DNA of 64,000 bases from Euonymus europaeus (Eukaryota > Streptophyta > Magnoliopsida > Celastrales > Celastraceae): assembly GCA_963580455.1 (NCBI GenBank), contig OY756957.1, positions 28,860,501 through 28,924,500 of the forward strand, read 5' to 3'. The notes beneath the pieces are model-generated. The model did not search any database. It was not told the DNA's origin and saw only the letters and a list, made by a program, of their open reading frames with translations. Every line of letters starts with the position of its first letter. Position 1 is the first letter of the stretch. Shown piece after piece: positions 12,443 through 24,260 of the stretch. The translations under genes and the position numbers were made by a program.

Positions 12443-12989
12443 TCAGGCTCCACCATTACCGCCGCATAAGAAGGCAAGCAGGACCCTGTAGTACACATCG
12501 AGGGTGGCCTTCTCCTCCATGGCCAGCCTCTTCTTCTCGAGCATTCGAGCGCGCTCCGATTTCTCCTCTTCCACTTTGACTTCCATTTCTTTTAGCTCCT
12601 TCTTCATGCATTCTGTTTTCGCCCTCTCCTTTGAAACCTGGGCTCTCAGCTCCTCGAATTCAGCCTTCATTTAGTTTTGAGTAAATGGGAGAAAGAAATT
12701 AATGAGAAGTAGTTGTTAAAATTGAATTGATAAGAAATGAAATGTTACGCCCGTATCTACCTCAATACTCATTCTACTAGAGCGCAGCCGTATTCCAATA
12801 CTGGATTTGGCCTTCTTCTGTGTCGCTACTGAGATGAGCGATATGATTATATATGAAGAGGAAGCGAAGGAGAATTTACAGAGCAGGGGAGGAAAAGAAA
12901 TCCAGATCTCTAATATTATAAAGTGTAGAATGAGAGGGAGAGGGAGAGGGAGAGGGAGAGGGAGTGAGGGAGAGGCTACCTTGAGTCAG
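12443..12989 (-). pseudogene. Small coiled-coil gene, type 1, copy B, start codon apparently lost
   Basis: The same architecture as copy A: exon 1 12980-12989, exon 2 12761-12828, exon 3 12443-12664, identical phases and the same exon 1 and exon 2 lengths (10 and 68 bases). The exons are open and would give 99 residues, with a basic segment (IRLRSSRMS), a charged coiled coil and a tail VYYRVLLAFLCGGNGGA. The position of the copy A ATG reads CTG, and no in-frame ATG is visible upstream in exon 1. It is either a pseudogene, a CUG-initiated protein, or uses a later start. The coding region is otherwise undamaged, so the loss looks recent. Confidence 0.5.
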
Positions 12990-13036
12990 GTTTGGTTTTC
13001 TTTTGCTGCCTTCTGAACGAATAGGGGATGCATATA

Positions 13037-13044
13037 TATTTATA
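13037..13044 (-). promoter_or_regulatory. TATA box of copy B
   Basis: TATAAATA on the minus strand, about 50 bases upstream of the expected start position. Confidence 0.5.
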
Positions 13045-13140
13045 GGGTTTGGACTCTGTCGGACTGTTTAAGGTGTTGTGTGTTCGACTTTTCAAAACCC
13101 AGTCTTTTTTTTCAGAAACCTATTGGGTTGCAATCTTACA

Positions 13141-13159
13141 ATCGCGCGAAGTCGCGAGA
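13141..13159 (-). promoter_or_regulatory. CG-rich upstream motif of copy B
   Basis: atcgcgcgaagtcgcgaga, about 100 bases upstream of the TATA box; compare copies A, D and E. Confidence 0.4.
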
Positions 13160-13559
13160 TTGGCAGCTGTGCTTCCCATGGATGGAGAAAGTGTGAAAAC
13201 GGGAGATGCGACATCACTCTTTCTTTCATTCATTCTTCAAGTACATATGGATTTGGCGATTTTATATGTTAGTATTATGCATCATTTGCAGCAGCACCGT
13301 TGATTGCATTTAATTTGCAAGAAGTAGTAAGAGTGTCTTTGCATGGAATTAATGGCATCATGGATCGCTTTTCGCCTCTGCTTCTTTCTAGAAATTCATT
13401 TAATTTAATTTAATTTGCAAGAAATAAGAGTGCCTTTAGATTTTAGATTACAAGTATTCCAGATACCTTTTAAATTAAATTAATAGAAAGAGAGATCTTT
13501 GGAAAGTAAAGATTCATCATCTAGAAACTAATTTCACATCCAAATGGCTTCTTCAATTG

Positions 13560-14870
13560 TGAAGTGAGCATTGGAGGGTCAAAGAAAAGAAAAGAAAAAT
13601 GGAGAAAAATGCCAACATGATCAAAAAAAATGACAGGCTCTTTTGTTTTACCTAAGACATCGCAATCTATCGATGAACTCACCTCTCTCTGGCACGCATC
13701 TTTATCTGCTCCCTACCTCATCCTTGGCATATCCATGGGTCCACCCTTGATGTCATTAATTTTTTTTCCAGAAGGGCTTAAATGCTTATGAAAAAGACGC
13801 TACAGTGGGAGGACCTGAAACATGCCCCCTATTTTGTCAGTGAAGTATGCTTTTTGGATCTCTTTGTATTTCTTTCTTGCTCGTCTCTGCCCCATGCAAT
13901 GAATGATTCACTGCTCACAGGGACACAGTCACAAATATTTTCTTTATTCTACAGTGCACAAGTAAATATATGATTGAATAGTATGTGCTTACTTGGGCCT
14001 CACCTTGTATTTGTGTGGAACAATGGGTTGCTTACTTGCAAACATTCTAGATACCTTTACATTAATAGAAAGAAATTCACACGTCTTGAAAGTGAGCGTC
14101 GGAGGGTCAAAGAACAAAAAAAATAGACAAAAATGGCAACACGGTCAAAAAAAGATAAGCTTCTTTTGTTTGGGATGGACGTCTACCATCTTGGTTGCAA
14201 TGTTGCATGCAATGTATACTTATATGCAATCAAGACCATCCCGTGATGAAAACAAGTTGAGGTCAAAGTCACATTGGAAGGCTCCACTCGAATGATCTTG
14301 ATTCAAAACAAGTCTAAATTTAGTGAATAGCAAAAGCTTATAAGGAATTGTCATTGGGTGTTAGTGGTTGATTTCGAATGATTTTTTGACAAACCGTTTA
14401 GGCGATTTTCGATCAGAATGTCAATTTTCGATTCTGTAGCCATCTCCTTGTACTTCTTCCTCATTTGTCTCTGCCTCTAGCTATGCAGCGAATTGTTCAT
14501 TGCTCACAAGGTCAGATTCACAATTTCTTTATATACAAGTAAATGAATATATTATGACCTTAAAATGAAAACAAAATGCATTTCTAGAGAGGATACACAA
14601 ACTGATTAATTAAGAAATATTTTGTTGTGGAAGTTACCTGCTGCAAACCAGGAGTTATTTAAAAGTTTAAATCCAAGATGAAGCAGGCGCAATTCAAACC
14701 CCAAAACTCTGAGCTACTGCTGGTCTTGAAGTTCCAGTACTGACACTCCACTGGACTACCCATTATGGGAGTTAAAAAGGATGGAGAATTTCTTATGGTG
14801 ACCATTTACCACTTCACTAGTTCACTGTAAGACTCATTGGTTCTCAGGTGAACGAAATTTCAATGCTTTT
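13560..14870. repeat. Segmental duplication, copy 2, with two decayed type-2 blocks
   Basis: 13560-13640 and 14085-14160 both match 3480-3560, and 14185-14850 matches 6121-6720. Blocks at about 13862-13910 and 14447-14480 align by eye with the type-2 coiled-coil coding region. The LINE present in copy 1 is absent, so this copy shows roughly the empty site. Confidence 0.7.
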
Positions 14871-15690
14871 CTCTATCTATAAGAACTGATCATGCAAAGG
14901 CATAACCATAAATAAGAACTTACATAACATTGTCCATTTCAATATACAATTTCAACATTGCTCTATATCTCCAAATGCATCTCAGAGAGGTGCATTTTAA
15001 AATAATTATGTTTTAATTCACCAATAAAAGACCTTTGCATCCATGTTCTCTGTAAATTTATTATATTTATAAGATTACATAGATTAGGGGTGGGTACTGC
15101 ATAACGCAAGCCTAATTCCACCACCTTGAGCAACCAATGCAGCAGCAAATTGGCACAAGTATATAGACAAAAGGCTTTAATGCAAATGCTGAGATTTTGT
15201 CAATAGAAAAGTCTACATTGTTAAACTACAAAAACCATAACAAAAGAGCTTCATTACCATGTGTGTGATCACAGAAAAGTGAAACATAGTTGATAAGAAG
15301 AAGAATAGTTCTTATAGAGTTCATAATTGAGCATTGATAACACAAACTGTACAGAAATATAGGTACTTGTCCACAGCTTTGATAGATTATTCATCAAAAT
15401 CATCAAAGTTACATTGATAACACTTTAGAACATGTTACTTGTGATCAGCATACAAGTTAAACGCTTTCATCTTGCTTTTTTTTTTTTTTTTGATCATCTT
15501 GACAAAAATAATGGACTTCCTCTCCCTTCTACAGAGCTATCAGCCAATTCACAATCAAGAAGTTGGAAATTGCAAGCCAAAAAGACACATACTCTGATAC
15601 ACATAGGCTAGCTAGGGTTTACTGAAACCAAAACTAATCAACTTTGCACACCAAAAGGACACAAACGCATCAGCTAGGGTTTGGGGAACC
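14871..15690. other. Duplicated intergenic DNA
   Basis: 14880-15280 is the direct-orientation counterpart of 7098-7320, 8320-8480 (inverted there) and 8648-8710. A T-run at about 15478-15492 sits between two tcatcttg copies, which hints at a small poly(A) insertion. No gene seen. Confidence 0.5.
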
Positions 15691-15702
15691 AACAGTAATC
15701 AT

Positions 15703-15855
15703 CCTCCACCGTTGCCACTGCATAAGAAGGCAAACAGAATGTAAACGACAGAGAGTTGGATGTCAAAATTCTCCTCAATCGCCAACTTGTTTTGCTCAAG
15801 CATTCTGGCAAATAGTGTCTCCATCTCTTCCACTTCAGCTTTCAGGGCTTACTCC
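15703..15855 (-). pseudogene. Type-1 coiled-coil gene, 3' fragment (copy C)
   Basis: The minus strand encodes only the end of a type-1 protein: a short charged stretch (EVEEMETLFARMLEQNK), then a hydrophobic tail (VVYILFAFLCSGNGGG) and a stop. Homology stops abruptly at about 15850, where unrelated sequence begins, so the N-terminal exons are missing. Confidence 0.6.
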
Positions 15856-16445
15856 TAAGGATTTGTAGTGCGTTTTCCCGGCTTTTTTCGTTGCAAGCCC
15901 TTCCCTCCCGATCGGACAGCAACTCTGATTGATCGGGTTTCCGCCTAACCGGATTGCTCATCTAAAAGAGCATATGCTCTCGGAAGAGCGAGATACTGGT
16001 TGTAGATAAACTCTTGGAAAAAACAAAAGAGCAGATGCCATATTTACAGCTTCAGAAAATGAAAAGCGTCGGTCGGAAAGAACGGTTAGTATGCAACTTA
16101 AATTAGTTCTGCTTGTAGATAACCACTGTCGGAAAAAACAATAGTCCAGATGCCATACTTATTGGACTGGTGGGGGAGGGGCTGGCCATGGTTCCGCCAC
16201 CGCCTTTATGCAAGCAACTGCTTTTACAGTTATCAAAGACAGCTAAGGAGGGGCCGAGGGCAGCCAACTAAAGAATTTTTTTTTTAGGTTAATGAATGTC
16301 GAAAAGAAGCAGGCTGTGATTTTTGATACCTCTGGAATGTGACATTTTTTTATTTTGCTGATTTGTATAAAAAAAATTGACGAAATACTCATATATGGCG
16401 ACTTGGCGAGCAATTAAACTTTTGAGACCTTACATAATAACAAAA

Positions 16446-16520
<75 letters not shown>

Positions 16521-16600
16521 GTTTTACTAATATTCATCTTCACAGAGAATTAGCACTTTAGCAGTAAATACACAGTTGTTTAGCTGATGAATTGATAACA
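15851..16600. other. Unrecognised insert plus (GA)n microsatellite
   Basis: 15851-16260 is GC-richer than its surroundings and truncates copy C. It contains two related blocks (ctggttgtagataaactcttgg at about 15990 and tgcttgtagataaccactgtcgg at about 16110, each followed by cagatgccatA), so it is internally repeated. No terminal repeats or coding motifs were found. 16459-16518 is a GA microsatellite preceded by a short GT run. Confidence 0.45.
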
Positions 16601-16744
16601 TAAAAACTAAAATAAAGAAATAGCACTTGTTTAGCTGACGTTGATTACACTATCATAAAAGAACATGTCGAACAAACACCACCTTAACAGCATGTGTGGA
16701 AACATTATATCAATTATGGAGATGGCATTACAGTAGTATCTTTG

Positions 16745-16852
16745 AGAGGAGCAAACGAGCAGTTGGTTGAACACAATGACTTTGCATGTAAGTGCCGACC
16801 CAGCCATTAGGACGTGGGTTCGAGTCCGCCCCCGCCCCCTTCCGTATAAGAA
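16745..16852 (+). mobile_element. tRNA-derived SINE-like insertion with 10-bp target duplication
   Basis: A perfect RNA polymerase III B-box, ggttcgagtcc, lies at 16817-16827, with a weak A-box-like gcagttggttgaac 50-60 bases upstream. The unit is flanked by the direct repeat agtatctttg at 16735-16744 and 16853-16862. It has no obvious poly(A) tail, so it may be truncated. Confidence 0.55.
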
Positions 16853-16929
16853 AGTATCTTTGGAGGAGGTCAATGGAAGAAAGTGGAGGGAAAACATGTG
16901 CTTTTCCTCACCTCTCAACCACAAGCTTA

Positions 16930-17833
16930 CTATTGTCCATCTGGATTCATCAGTTCCTTTTGTTTCCTTGGCTTTGCTCTCAAGCCCTGCAATCAAAGAA
17001 ACAGCAATCTTGTTAATGAAATTTATGAACAGCAGAAGCTTATAAGGAATTGATGCTATTTAATATACACTATACAGAAAAGAAGATGTTCCTTTTGGTT
17101 TGATATTGCATTCAAATTCTAGGACATCTTTAGATTTCAAATTTTCAATTGCAGTTGTGTTTAATTCTAGTAACGATATTTCGATTACTTTCAAAGACTA
17201 AAATTGCACTTGCTCTAATGTCATAGGCATGTTCTGCTGTTGTTGGGCATATAAAGCAAAGCACAAAAAAGTCTATGGAAAATAACCTCAGAGAGCTAGT
17301 AAGTTCAGCTACCTCGGCAAAAACGCTTAAAAGGTCTTGCTTTCAAAATTTTGAAAACAAGATTTAGACGAACCTGGATGCCCTAATTCTACAGCGACAT
17401 GAGCTCTGTTTCCTTCAACAGTTGCTTGCGCTCTTTGTTTTTTTATCTCCATGTACTTTGTCCTCGCTTGTCTGTGCCTCTCTGCAATGCATTTTTGCTC
17501 CTCGCTGATCTCGACCATCTCTGTCTTCTACCTTGCTACATCAGCCTTTATTTTCCAACTCAGTCTTCTATTCTACTTTTTCCACAAAATTAATCACAGT
17601 CCTAATGTTAGGAACTTTTATATGAAAAAATGTATATCAAAAGAGACTGCATTCATGCACATAAGAAATTAAGTTCGTTACTAATTGCATTCACTTCATA
17701 CTGTTCTGGCCTTATTCGGTATTTTACAAAGAATTATTGGACTTCTATTGGACACATTTTCCTCCAATCTTATTCTAACAAGAACAGGGCATGTAGCAGA
17801 GAGAGCAAAGCTATGCGATTAGAAGAGCTGCAT
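16930..17833 (-). pseudogene. Type-2 coiled-coil gene, disabled copy
   Basis: A clear homologue of the gene at 24261-24912. The 5'UTR block before the ATG at 17831-17833 (cttcatttacagag) and the first codons are shared, but codon 5 is a stop. The coiled-coil exon at 17327-17525 keeps MVEISEEQKCIAERHRQAR. It then has stops where the homologue has Gln codons, and its last part continues in another frame. The exon-3 region (16935-16990) also aligns. A TATA-like ctatatatg is present at about 17884. Confidence 0.7.
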
Positions 17834-18049
17834 GTTTTAGCTCTGTAAATGAAGTATCTAAAACTTTGAAGATGGAGCACACATATATAGTCAATTTACA
17901 TTCATAAACACAATACAGTTTCTTCTTTAATAATGAGAATTCAGAAGTAATGTAGGGTAAATTTTTCACTGTTCATAATGCATTTAAATAGAGGATGAAA
18001 ACAGGTGCTAAACAGGGTACAACATAACAAACCTTTTAAGTAGGAAATA

Positions 18050-20503
18050 CTTTGTTATGGAACTTACCTGCATACCAGTAATTATCATTTGAAATCCAAG
18101 ACGCAATGGGTGTAATTCAAACCTAAAACTCTGAGCTACGGTCATGAAGGTCCTTTCATGTTCCACTGAATTGCCCATCATAGAAGTTGAAGGATGGAAA
18201 ATCTGTTATGGTGCCTATTCGGCATGCATTCCACTATATAAGACTCGCTGGTTATCTATCGAGAGAAAGAAAAAAAAGACTTATTGGTTCTGACTCTGAG
18301 GTGAACAAAATTTCAATGATCCTCTTGCCTGCAAAGGAGAGTCAATTTGTGTCACAAAACTGATACACTTGGGTAGCAATGGTATTTAAGAAAGGAGAAA
18401 ACTGACAACTTCTGACATTTCAGCAATATGTCATCCCATGAATGAGATATAACATCAGCTCCAAATTTGGGAACCTCACTACCAATAAAGCAAAAGCAAT
18501 CTGCCAAATTTAACAAGATTATGAAGCAAGGTTACCTTTGATCAAATGACTTCCCATGTTCTTTTTATGATACCTAATGTTCTCCATCTTCAATCGATGG
18601 CCAAATCTGATACTAAACGGACAAAAAGTCACACAACTTAAAATAAAAATCTCCCAACTGCAACTAATCAGCAATAATTTGTGCATTAAGTTGTCTTCTG
18701 AATTCAGTCACATGTATATCAAGCTTTATACGGTTGTAGTTCTTTGAGAAAGCTCAATCTCCACCAAAACCAAACTTCTCCACACCCCTACCATATATAT
18801 GCATGTGCATGAGCCCGCATACAAACACAAAGACACACTACCTCACAACATTCTCCATCTCTTCATAGCAACCGAAAGGAATAGCAAACACATATACAGT
18901 ACATAACCGAAGCTTCGTCAATAAGGATGGCCACTTATCCTATTTAATATTCAAAAGCAGAACAGACATTAAGGGAGCACTGGCATTTCTATGCTTCAAG
19001 TGTGTGTTCGCAAACAAGACGTATAATTGAGGTACTGAATATGCACTGCATCAGCAGATTGCTCAGTTGATAAGTAAATTTGAGACCAAAAAAACTACAT
19101 AAATTGATTAAACAAACACATCTGATGGCCCCAATAACATAGCCGATGCATCACAAGATGATTTCTTCCGCAAAAAAATAATTGACGTTTATTGGGTATA
19201 CAACAAAAACCCAAGTTGGGTGATGTTTAGCAATTAGCATACATATAGACCTCTTAAAAAATTCACCTCTGCTTTAGTATACCAACAAAAAGGAGAGAGA
19301 GAGATAAAGTACATGATACTTCTATTTGCCAATAACATCGATTAGGGCATGCACACCAGCTTTTTGAGACGCAATAAGAACTGGGAAAAAGAGAGGAAAG
19401 AACAAGGTATCTCCAATCCCCATTTGTTAATTACATTGATTTGGCCCAATCACATAAAAAAAATACTCGCATAAGGAGCCTCCTCTCATTTACACCACCG
19501 CAACCTAGTAAATAGATCCGCAACATCTAAAAGAGAAAAATAATGTAACTTAATAGTTAATATATCCAGATATATAAATCTAAGGTGCCTATGCTATTCA
19601 TAAAGAATAACTCCCTATAGAATTGTGTTTCAACAACTAAAAATGCTCTGATTTCCATTGAGACAAACTCCCTCTGGCATAGACATAAATAAGAACTTAT
19701 ACAACATTTTTTTTCCCTTCCAATGAGCAATTTCAACAATGGCATAACTTCAAATGCAACTCAAATATGTTGTTTTTTCTTTTTCTTTAACTTCACCAAC
19801 GGAAGAGACCTCTGCAATCATGCTGAGTGTAAACTAGTGATATTTACAAACCACACAGATTAGTGGTGCTCTAGCACAATGCAAGCCAAAGTCCACCTTC
19901 ATCAACAAGCCCAGCAGGAAATTGGCATAACCATAGACTTCCAGCTTTAATGCAAATGCAGATATTTTGCCCATACAGATCTACAATGTTTTAAATTGCA
20001 GATACATCATAAAAGAGTTCAACTCTCGTGTATGTTATCACAAAAACTGTTTAAACCATAGTTTATATGAAGAAGACATCACTTTCCTGTGGGATCATAG
20101 TTGAGAATCGAAGACACAAATTCAATCATTAACATTCCACTAATTGCAGTGAGCATATAATTTACACTCCTCCATCTTTTCTTTTATTCATCCTTGATCA
20201 ACAACATGAACAAACTTCCCTTTCCCTTCCAATACAGTGCTATTAGGATATTCAAAATCAACTAAAGAAATAGGAAATCGCATGCCAAAATTACACACAC
20301 ATAATTCATACTCTTCCATCTTCCTTATTTATCCCCCAATCAACATAACGACAACCTTCCTCCCCGGCCCGGGCACCCCCCACCCCCACCACAATGCTAT
20401 CAGCGTATTCACAATTAACGAACGAAAGACATAGGGAACGGCATGCGAATAATACACATACGGATAATTTCAGGGTTTCGTGCATCCGAGAGTACACGAG
20501 GTA
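18050..20503. other. Intergenic DNA with duplicated blocks
   Basis: 18050-18390 matches 6520-6720 and 14630-14870. About 19855-20000 is a third copy of the 15079-15225 segment. Between them the DNA is AT-rich with no supported gene. Confidence 0.5.
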
Positions 20504-20944
20504 TCAGCTTCTACTATCTCCTCCACGCAAGAAGGCAAACAGCACGTAGTCGACGGAGAGTTGGAGGTCGACATTCTCCTCAATCGCCAGCTTGTACTCC
20601 TCCCTCATTCTGGCGCATTCCGATTCCAATTCCGCCAGTTTGGCCATCATATTGTTCCGCGCCTTCTTCATCCTCTCAGTCTTTGCTTTCTTCTCAGCCA
20701 ATTTCGCACTCAGCTTCTCCACTGTCGCCTTCTGTTTCATAGAAGTTTTTTTTTTGGTTAAAAGTAACGCAACACATAGAGATCTGAGATTCGGAATCAT
20801 ACGAACCTGGAGGCAGCTTTTCCGAGTCCTGCGACGTGGTTCCATGCCGTTCGCCTTGTTCAGTTTCTCCGTTGACTTGACTGATCTCTTCATGTGACTA
20901 GCTTCGCTATTTTCGAAATAAGAAAAAGAAAGAGAATTAGACAT
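20504..20944 (-). CDS. Small coiled-coil protein, type 1, copy D (121 aa)
   Basis: The best-preserved type-1 gene; the family is not recognised. Coding exons are 20807-20944 and 20504-20731, with a 75-base GT-AG intron. Residues 1-46 contain a Ser-rich start (MSNSLSFSYF) and a basic block (EPRRRTRKS). Residues 47-103 are a Lys/Glu/Ala/Met-rich coiled coil. The end is a hydrophobic tail (VDYVLFAFLRGGDSRS). The intron position corresponds to the exon 2-exon 3 junction in copies A and B. Leaving the intron in keeps the frame open and gives 146 residues. A 5'UTR intron is likely (donor after 21091). A small upstream ORF (ATGGCTAATTAT, start near 20983) overlaps the main start. Confidence 0.6.
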   Translation of the reverse strand: MSNSLSFSYFENSEASHMKRSVKSTEKLNKANGMEPRRRTRKSCLQVRMIPNLRSLCVALLLTKKKTSMKQKATVEKLSAKLAEKKAKTERMKKARNNMMAKLAELESECARMREEYKLAIEENVDLQLSVDYVLFAFLRGGDSRS

Positions 20945-21040
20945 TCGTTGATGCCAAATTCGAATCAGAAGTATAATTAGCCATTCAAATCAAATTCCTT
21001 AATTTTGCAAACATCACAACTTTTGAGATTCTTATCCTCT

Positions 21041-21280
21041 TCGCGTATGATTTTTTTTCTTTCTGTTTCGTTAAAATTGCGAAATTGTACCTCGCTAACG
21101 AGAGAGCCGAATCATACCAAAAAAGAGTAATGAAGATCTATATTTATAGACATTGTTATGTTATGTTATGTTCTATAACGTCGTAATTTTGACACCCATA
21201 TAATTTTCAACTGATCGAACGACAGTCGTTATTGGGAAAGCGCCCTCGCGCGTTTGCTCGCGCGACAATATTCTCTCGAG
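21041..21280 (-). promoter_or_regulatory. Promoter and 5' leader of copy D
   Basis: The TATAAATA box is at 21141-21148 on the minus strand. A leader exon from about 21118 down to 21091 ends at a gcgag/gtac donor. Upstream at about 21246-21263 are ctcgcgcg and ctcgcgcgac, the CG-rich motif seen before the other copies. Confidence 0.5.
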
Positions 21281-21790
21281 CACATGTGCCGATCCCTGCA
21301 CTTGGTATTTTACATTTGACACGTCTCTTTATAATTAATTATAAATAAGCAGAAGTTGCTAATTTATCCTCAACAACGGGTGATTTGTGAGAAGTGAACT
21401 ATTCTTCCTCACACATTTATTGGTTAGAATTAGGATAAGAGAGCTGTTTTCCACGGAATATTGATTAATTATTATTATTAGGTAGCAAAGGTGATCACGT
21501 TTTGGATTAACCGTATCAATTAGACAAGTGTTTTCATTGGTCATAAAACAGAGATTTTACTTTCACTAATGGATTGTCAACTTTAACGGATAGAAATAAC
21601 GTATTTTGAAGATTGTTTTATATATATATTTTTTTAAAGTATCCTTGATTTTAAAGAAATATTGCGGTTCACACAGTTTTTCATGGAAGAAAAAAAATGG
21701 CCATTATTTTTTTATTTAAAAGGACGTAAAAAAAAAACCACATGGCAATAGCATAGCCTATGTGATGGGCACGCTCATTAACCTCCCTTA

Positions 21791-21843
21791 CGATATGGAT
21801 ATAAGTTTTTTTTTTTTTTGAAGAAACACGATATGGATATAAG
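21791..21843 (-). mobile_element. Minimal poly(A) retro-insertion with 15-bp target duplication
   Basis: Two perfect copies of cgatatggatataag (21791-21805 and 21829-21843) enclose only a T-run and a few bases (gaagaaaca). This is the footprint of a LINE-mediated insertion of little more than a poly(A) tail. Confidence 0.65.
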
Positions 21844-22107
21844 GTCGAGTTGCATGTCGCACGCGATATTTTTTTCAAAATACATAATAAATTGTGTTAA
21901 AATCTGACACATGAACATAAGAATATTACTTCAATTAAATCCACCCTTTAAATAAGGGTGGGCAATGTTAAAAAAAAAATTACCCGTGCTTAGGGTTATA
22001 ATAACTTTATTAGTTATTAATAAACGTAAACTATTAATTATCGCTCAGGAGGTTAGGATATAATAATCTTTTATTGATTACAAAGAAAAGGAAAAACCTC
22101 TTCAATG

Positions 22108-22204
22108 AAAGTCACATTTATCTTCTTCTTTTTTGATAAAAGAGGACGATACCTCATTAATTTTATTTATAGCCTCACTTGTGGCGAAGTAAAGTCACAT
22201 TTAT
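22108..22204 (-). mobile_element. 69-bp LINE tail with 14-bp target duplication
   Basis: The target repeat aaagtcacatttat is at 22108-22121 and 22191-22204. The insert, read on the minus strand, ends with the same sequence and poly(A) as the LINE tail at 3066-3295. Confidence 0.75.
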
Positions 22205-22560
22205 TTATTGACCATGATTTTACTTATGTTTCTAATTATTATTATTATTTTAACAAAATTGGGCAATATTACCTTGATTTTGATCATAGGACACGATATC
22301 CCATGATAGAGTAGTTGTTAACAAATTATGTCATCTACATGCCCAATTTTCTTTAATTAGTTAATTACTAAGAAAATGTGCTCTTTTTCTTGGCTATAGA
22401 ACTCCTATTTTTTTTAAAATACATATATGTATATTGAATTATAGAACAAGCTTTCATACAACATCGTGTTACTTATCTCATACGCTGCCATTTTGTATCT
22501 TCTGCTCAAATCATTCTAACCGTTGTTTGTCATCGCCTATAACTAAGTTTGCCGTACACT

Positions 22561-23640
22561 TTTTTTTAATAAAAGAGATCTATTTTATTAATCAAAATTG
22601 AAATGAAAAAAACCTCCTCATACAATCTGAAACCAAAATAACTCCTAGAAAGCAAGAATACAAGACCCCCTAAAAAGAGGAAAAATCCCTAAGCCCTAAG
22701 CCCTCTAAGAACAAACGAATGGTAATCAACAAGAAATTAAAAGATAAGAAATTCAGCAAGTTTAATATGCAGCTACATAGATGACTGAACAGAACCTCCT
22801 TCATCCTTCTAGTCCATTAGAGATTTGTAACAGACCACACTTTGCTTCAACATTTTTCCATAGATTGCAGTATCATAGCCCCCTTGGCAGCAAAAATAAG
22901 AACTTCAGCAGCCCCTCATTTGAGTGAAGAACCTCCCAAACTTTGAAACCACCATCAAATAATCATGAACTCCATATATCAGAGTAACCAAACATAAGAT
23001 GAAGAATATTCATTCTACAGCATCCGCGAACAGTGGTCGTGAACCATGGCTTTTTAGCAGCAATCATCCGTGAACAGCAGCAACCTTGAGCTCGTGTAAA
23101 GCAGCCCCTCGAACCTCCAATACCAATCTTTTTCCTTTGAGACATACTCTGGCTTGAGGCTAGATTGAATATGGAAATATAAACTCCGACATCAGCAAGA
23201 TCCCCTAGCCCTCTGACAGTCGATCTAGTCTTGACAGAAATTAGCAAGATGGAGAATCATGTTTGCAGCTGTAGAAAACTGATTTCCAAGACGAAAAATC
23301 TTCTTGACTTGAGACAAAATAATTAGCTCCTGGAATTGACTTTGATTCCATAAAATATATGAACAAGAGCCGCAGAACCTCCAACCAAAATTGGAGAATA
23401 GATCAAAATTCCAAAGATGCATCCACTGATCCAGAATCGCTAGACCTCCAACGTAACCTGAGGAGAGAAGCAATCCCAGCCTCCATGATAAACAGAAGCT
23501 CAATCCACCAGCCAATAGCATCAGCATGAAGAAAAACACCAAGACCAGCTCGAACCCCTTTAAGCGGCAGCAGTTCATCAGAGGCCAATAAATCATAGAG
23601 AGCCAACGTATAGAAGGCACACATACTTGACTAAGATATA
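22561..23640 (-). mobile_element. Probable LINE 3' fragment
   Basis: A T-run at 22561-22567, then a taataaaagagatctatttt block, resembles the tail of the two shorter LINE insertions. Long but broken minus-strand frames follow (22963-23247 and 23225-23624). I recognise no domain in them and could not find a target duplication. Confidence 0.4.
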
Positions 23641-24260
23641 TATCGTTCGTTTGTTCCTCTGGGAGTTGTGTTATATGTTCTTAAGGATTCTATTGTAAAC
23701 TAACTCTTTACACGATTGAATCAAATACACGCTTAATTAATTTTTCTCTTTGCTTTACATCACTATAACTATTTTTGTTCTTGGCCTCGTAAAAAAGAGT
23801 CCGATGCAAATTCTAAAAATATGATCACTTAAATGAGTTTAGAACTACTATAATAATAATGATATTTTTCAAGAATATGAGATCTTGAGCTGTGAAGCCC
23901 CATCTTAGAGACGCCTCTGGTAAAGAGGTGCGATTAAAGTGGTTCTGGATTTTTTTTAAACGTGACATGTATTGGCATGAAGATTTGCAACTCAGTTTTC
24001 GTCGGTTGTAAAAGATGTACTATTTGCTTCCATTATAAGACAATCTTCAATACAAATATTATTAACACTGTATATAATTTTTGCTCTTATTACATTGATA
24101 TTTGATACAGCCTCACCCGCTAACTTATGATTAAGCTCTACTGACAAATTACAGAGAAGACTGGATATTAAAAACACACCACACCACACTACATAAATTA
24201 TAAACATTCGCATAGGCCTAAATATTATTATTCCCATCTGGATTCATCAACTCTTGATCC

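Noticed and set aside
15478..15502. Second minimal poly(A) insertion with tcatcttg repeats
   Set aside because: The flanking repeat is only 8 bases, and the homologous region near 20180 is too diverged to show an empty site.
16817..16827. tRNA gene
   Set aside because: Only the B-box is good. No cloverleaf or acceptor stem can be formed, and target duplications flank the unit, so it is SINE-like.
23225..23624. Membrane protein gene (hydrophobic minus-strand ORFs)
   Set aside because: The frames overlap and are broken, and the block starts with a LINE-like T-run tail. It is more likely a retrotransposon 3' fragment.
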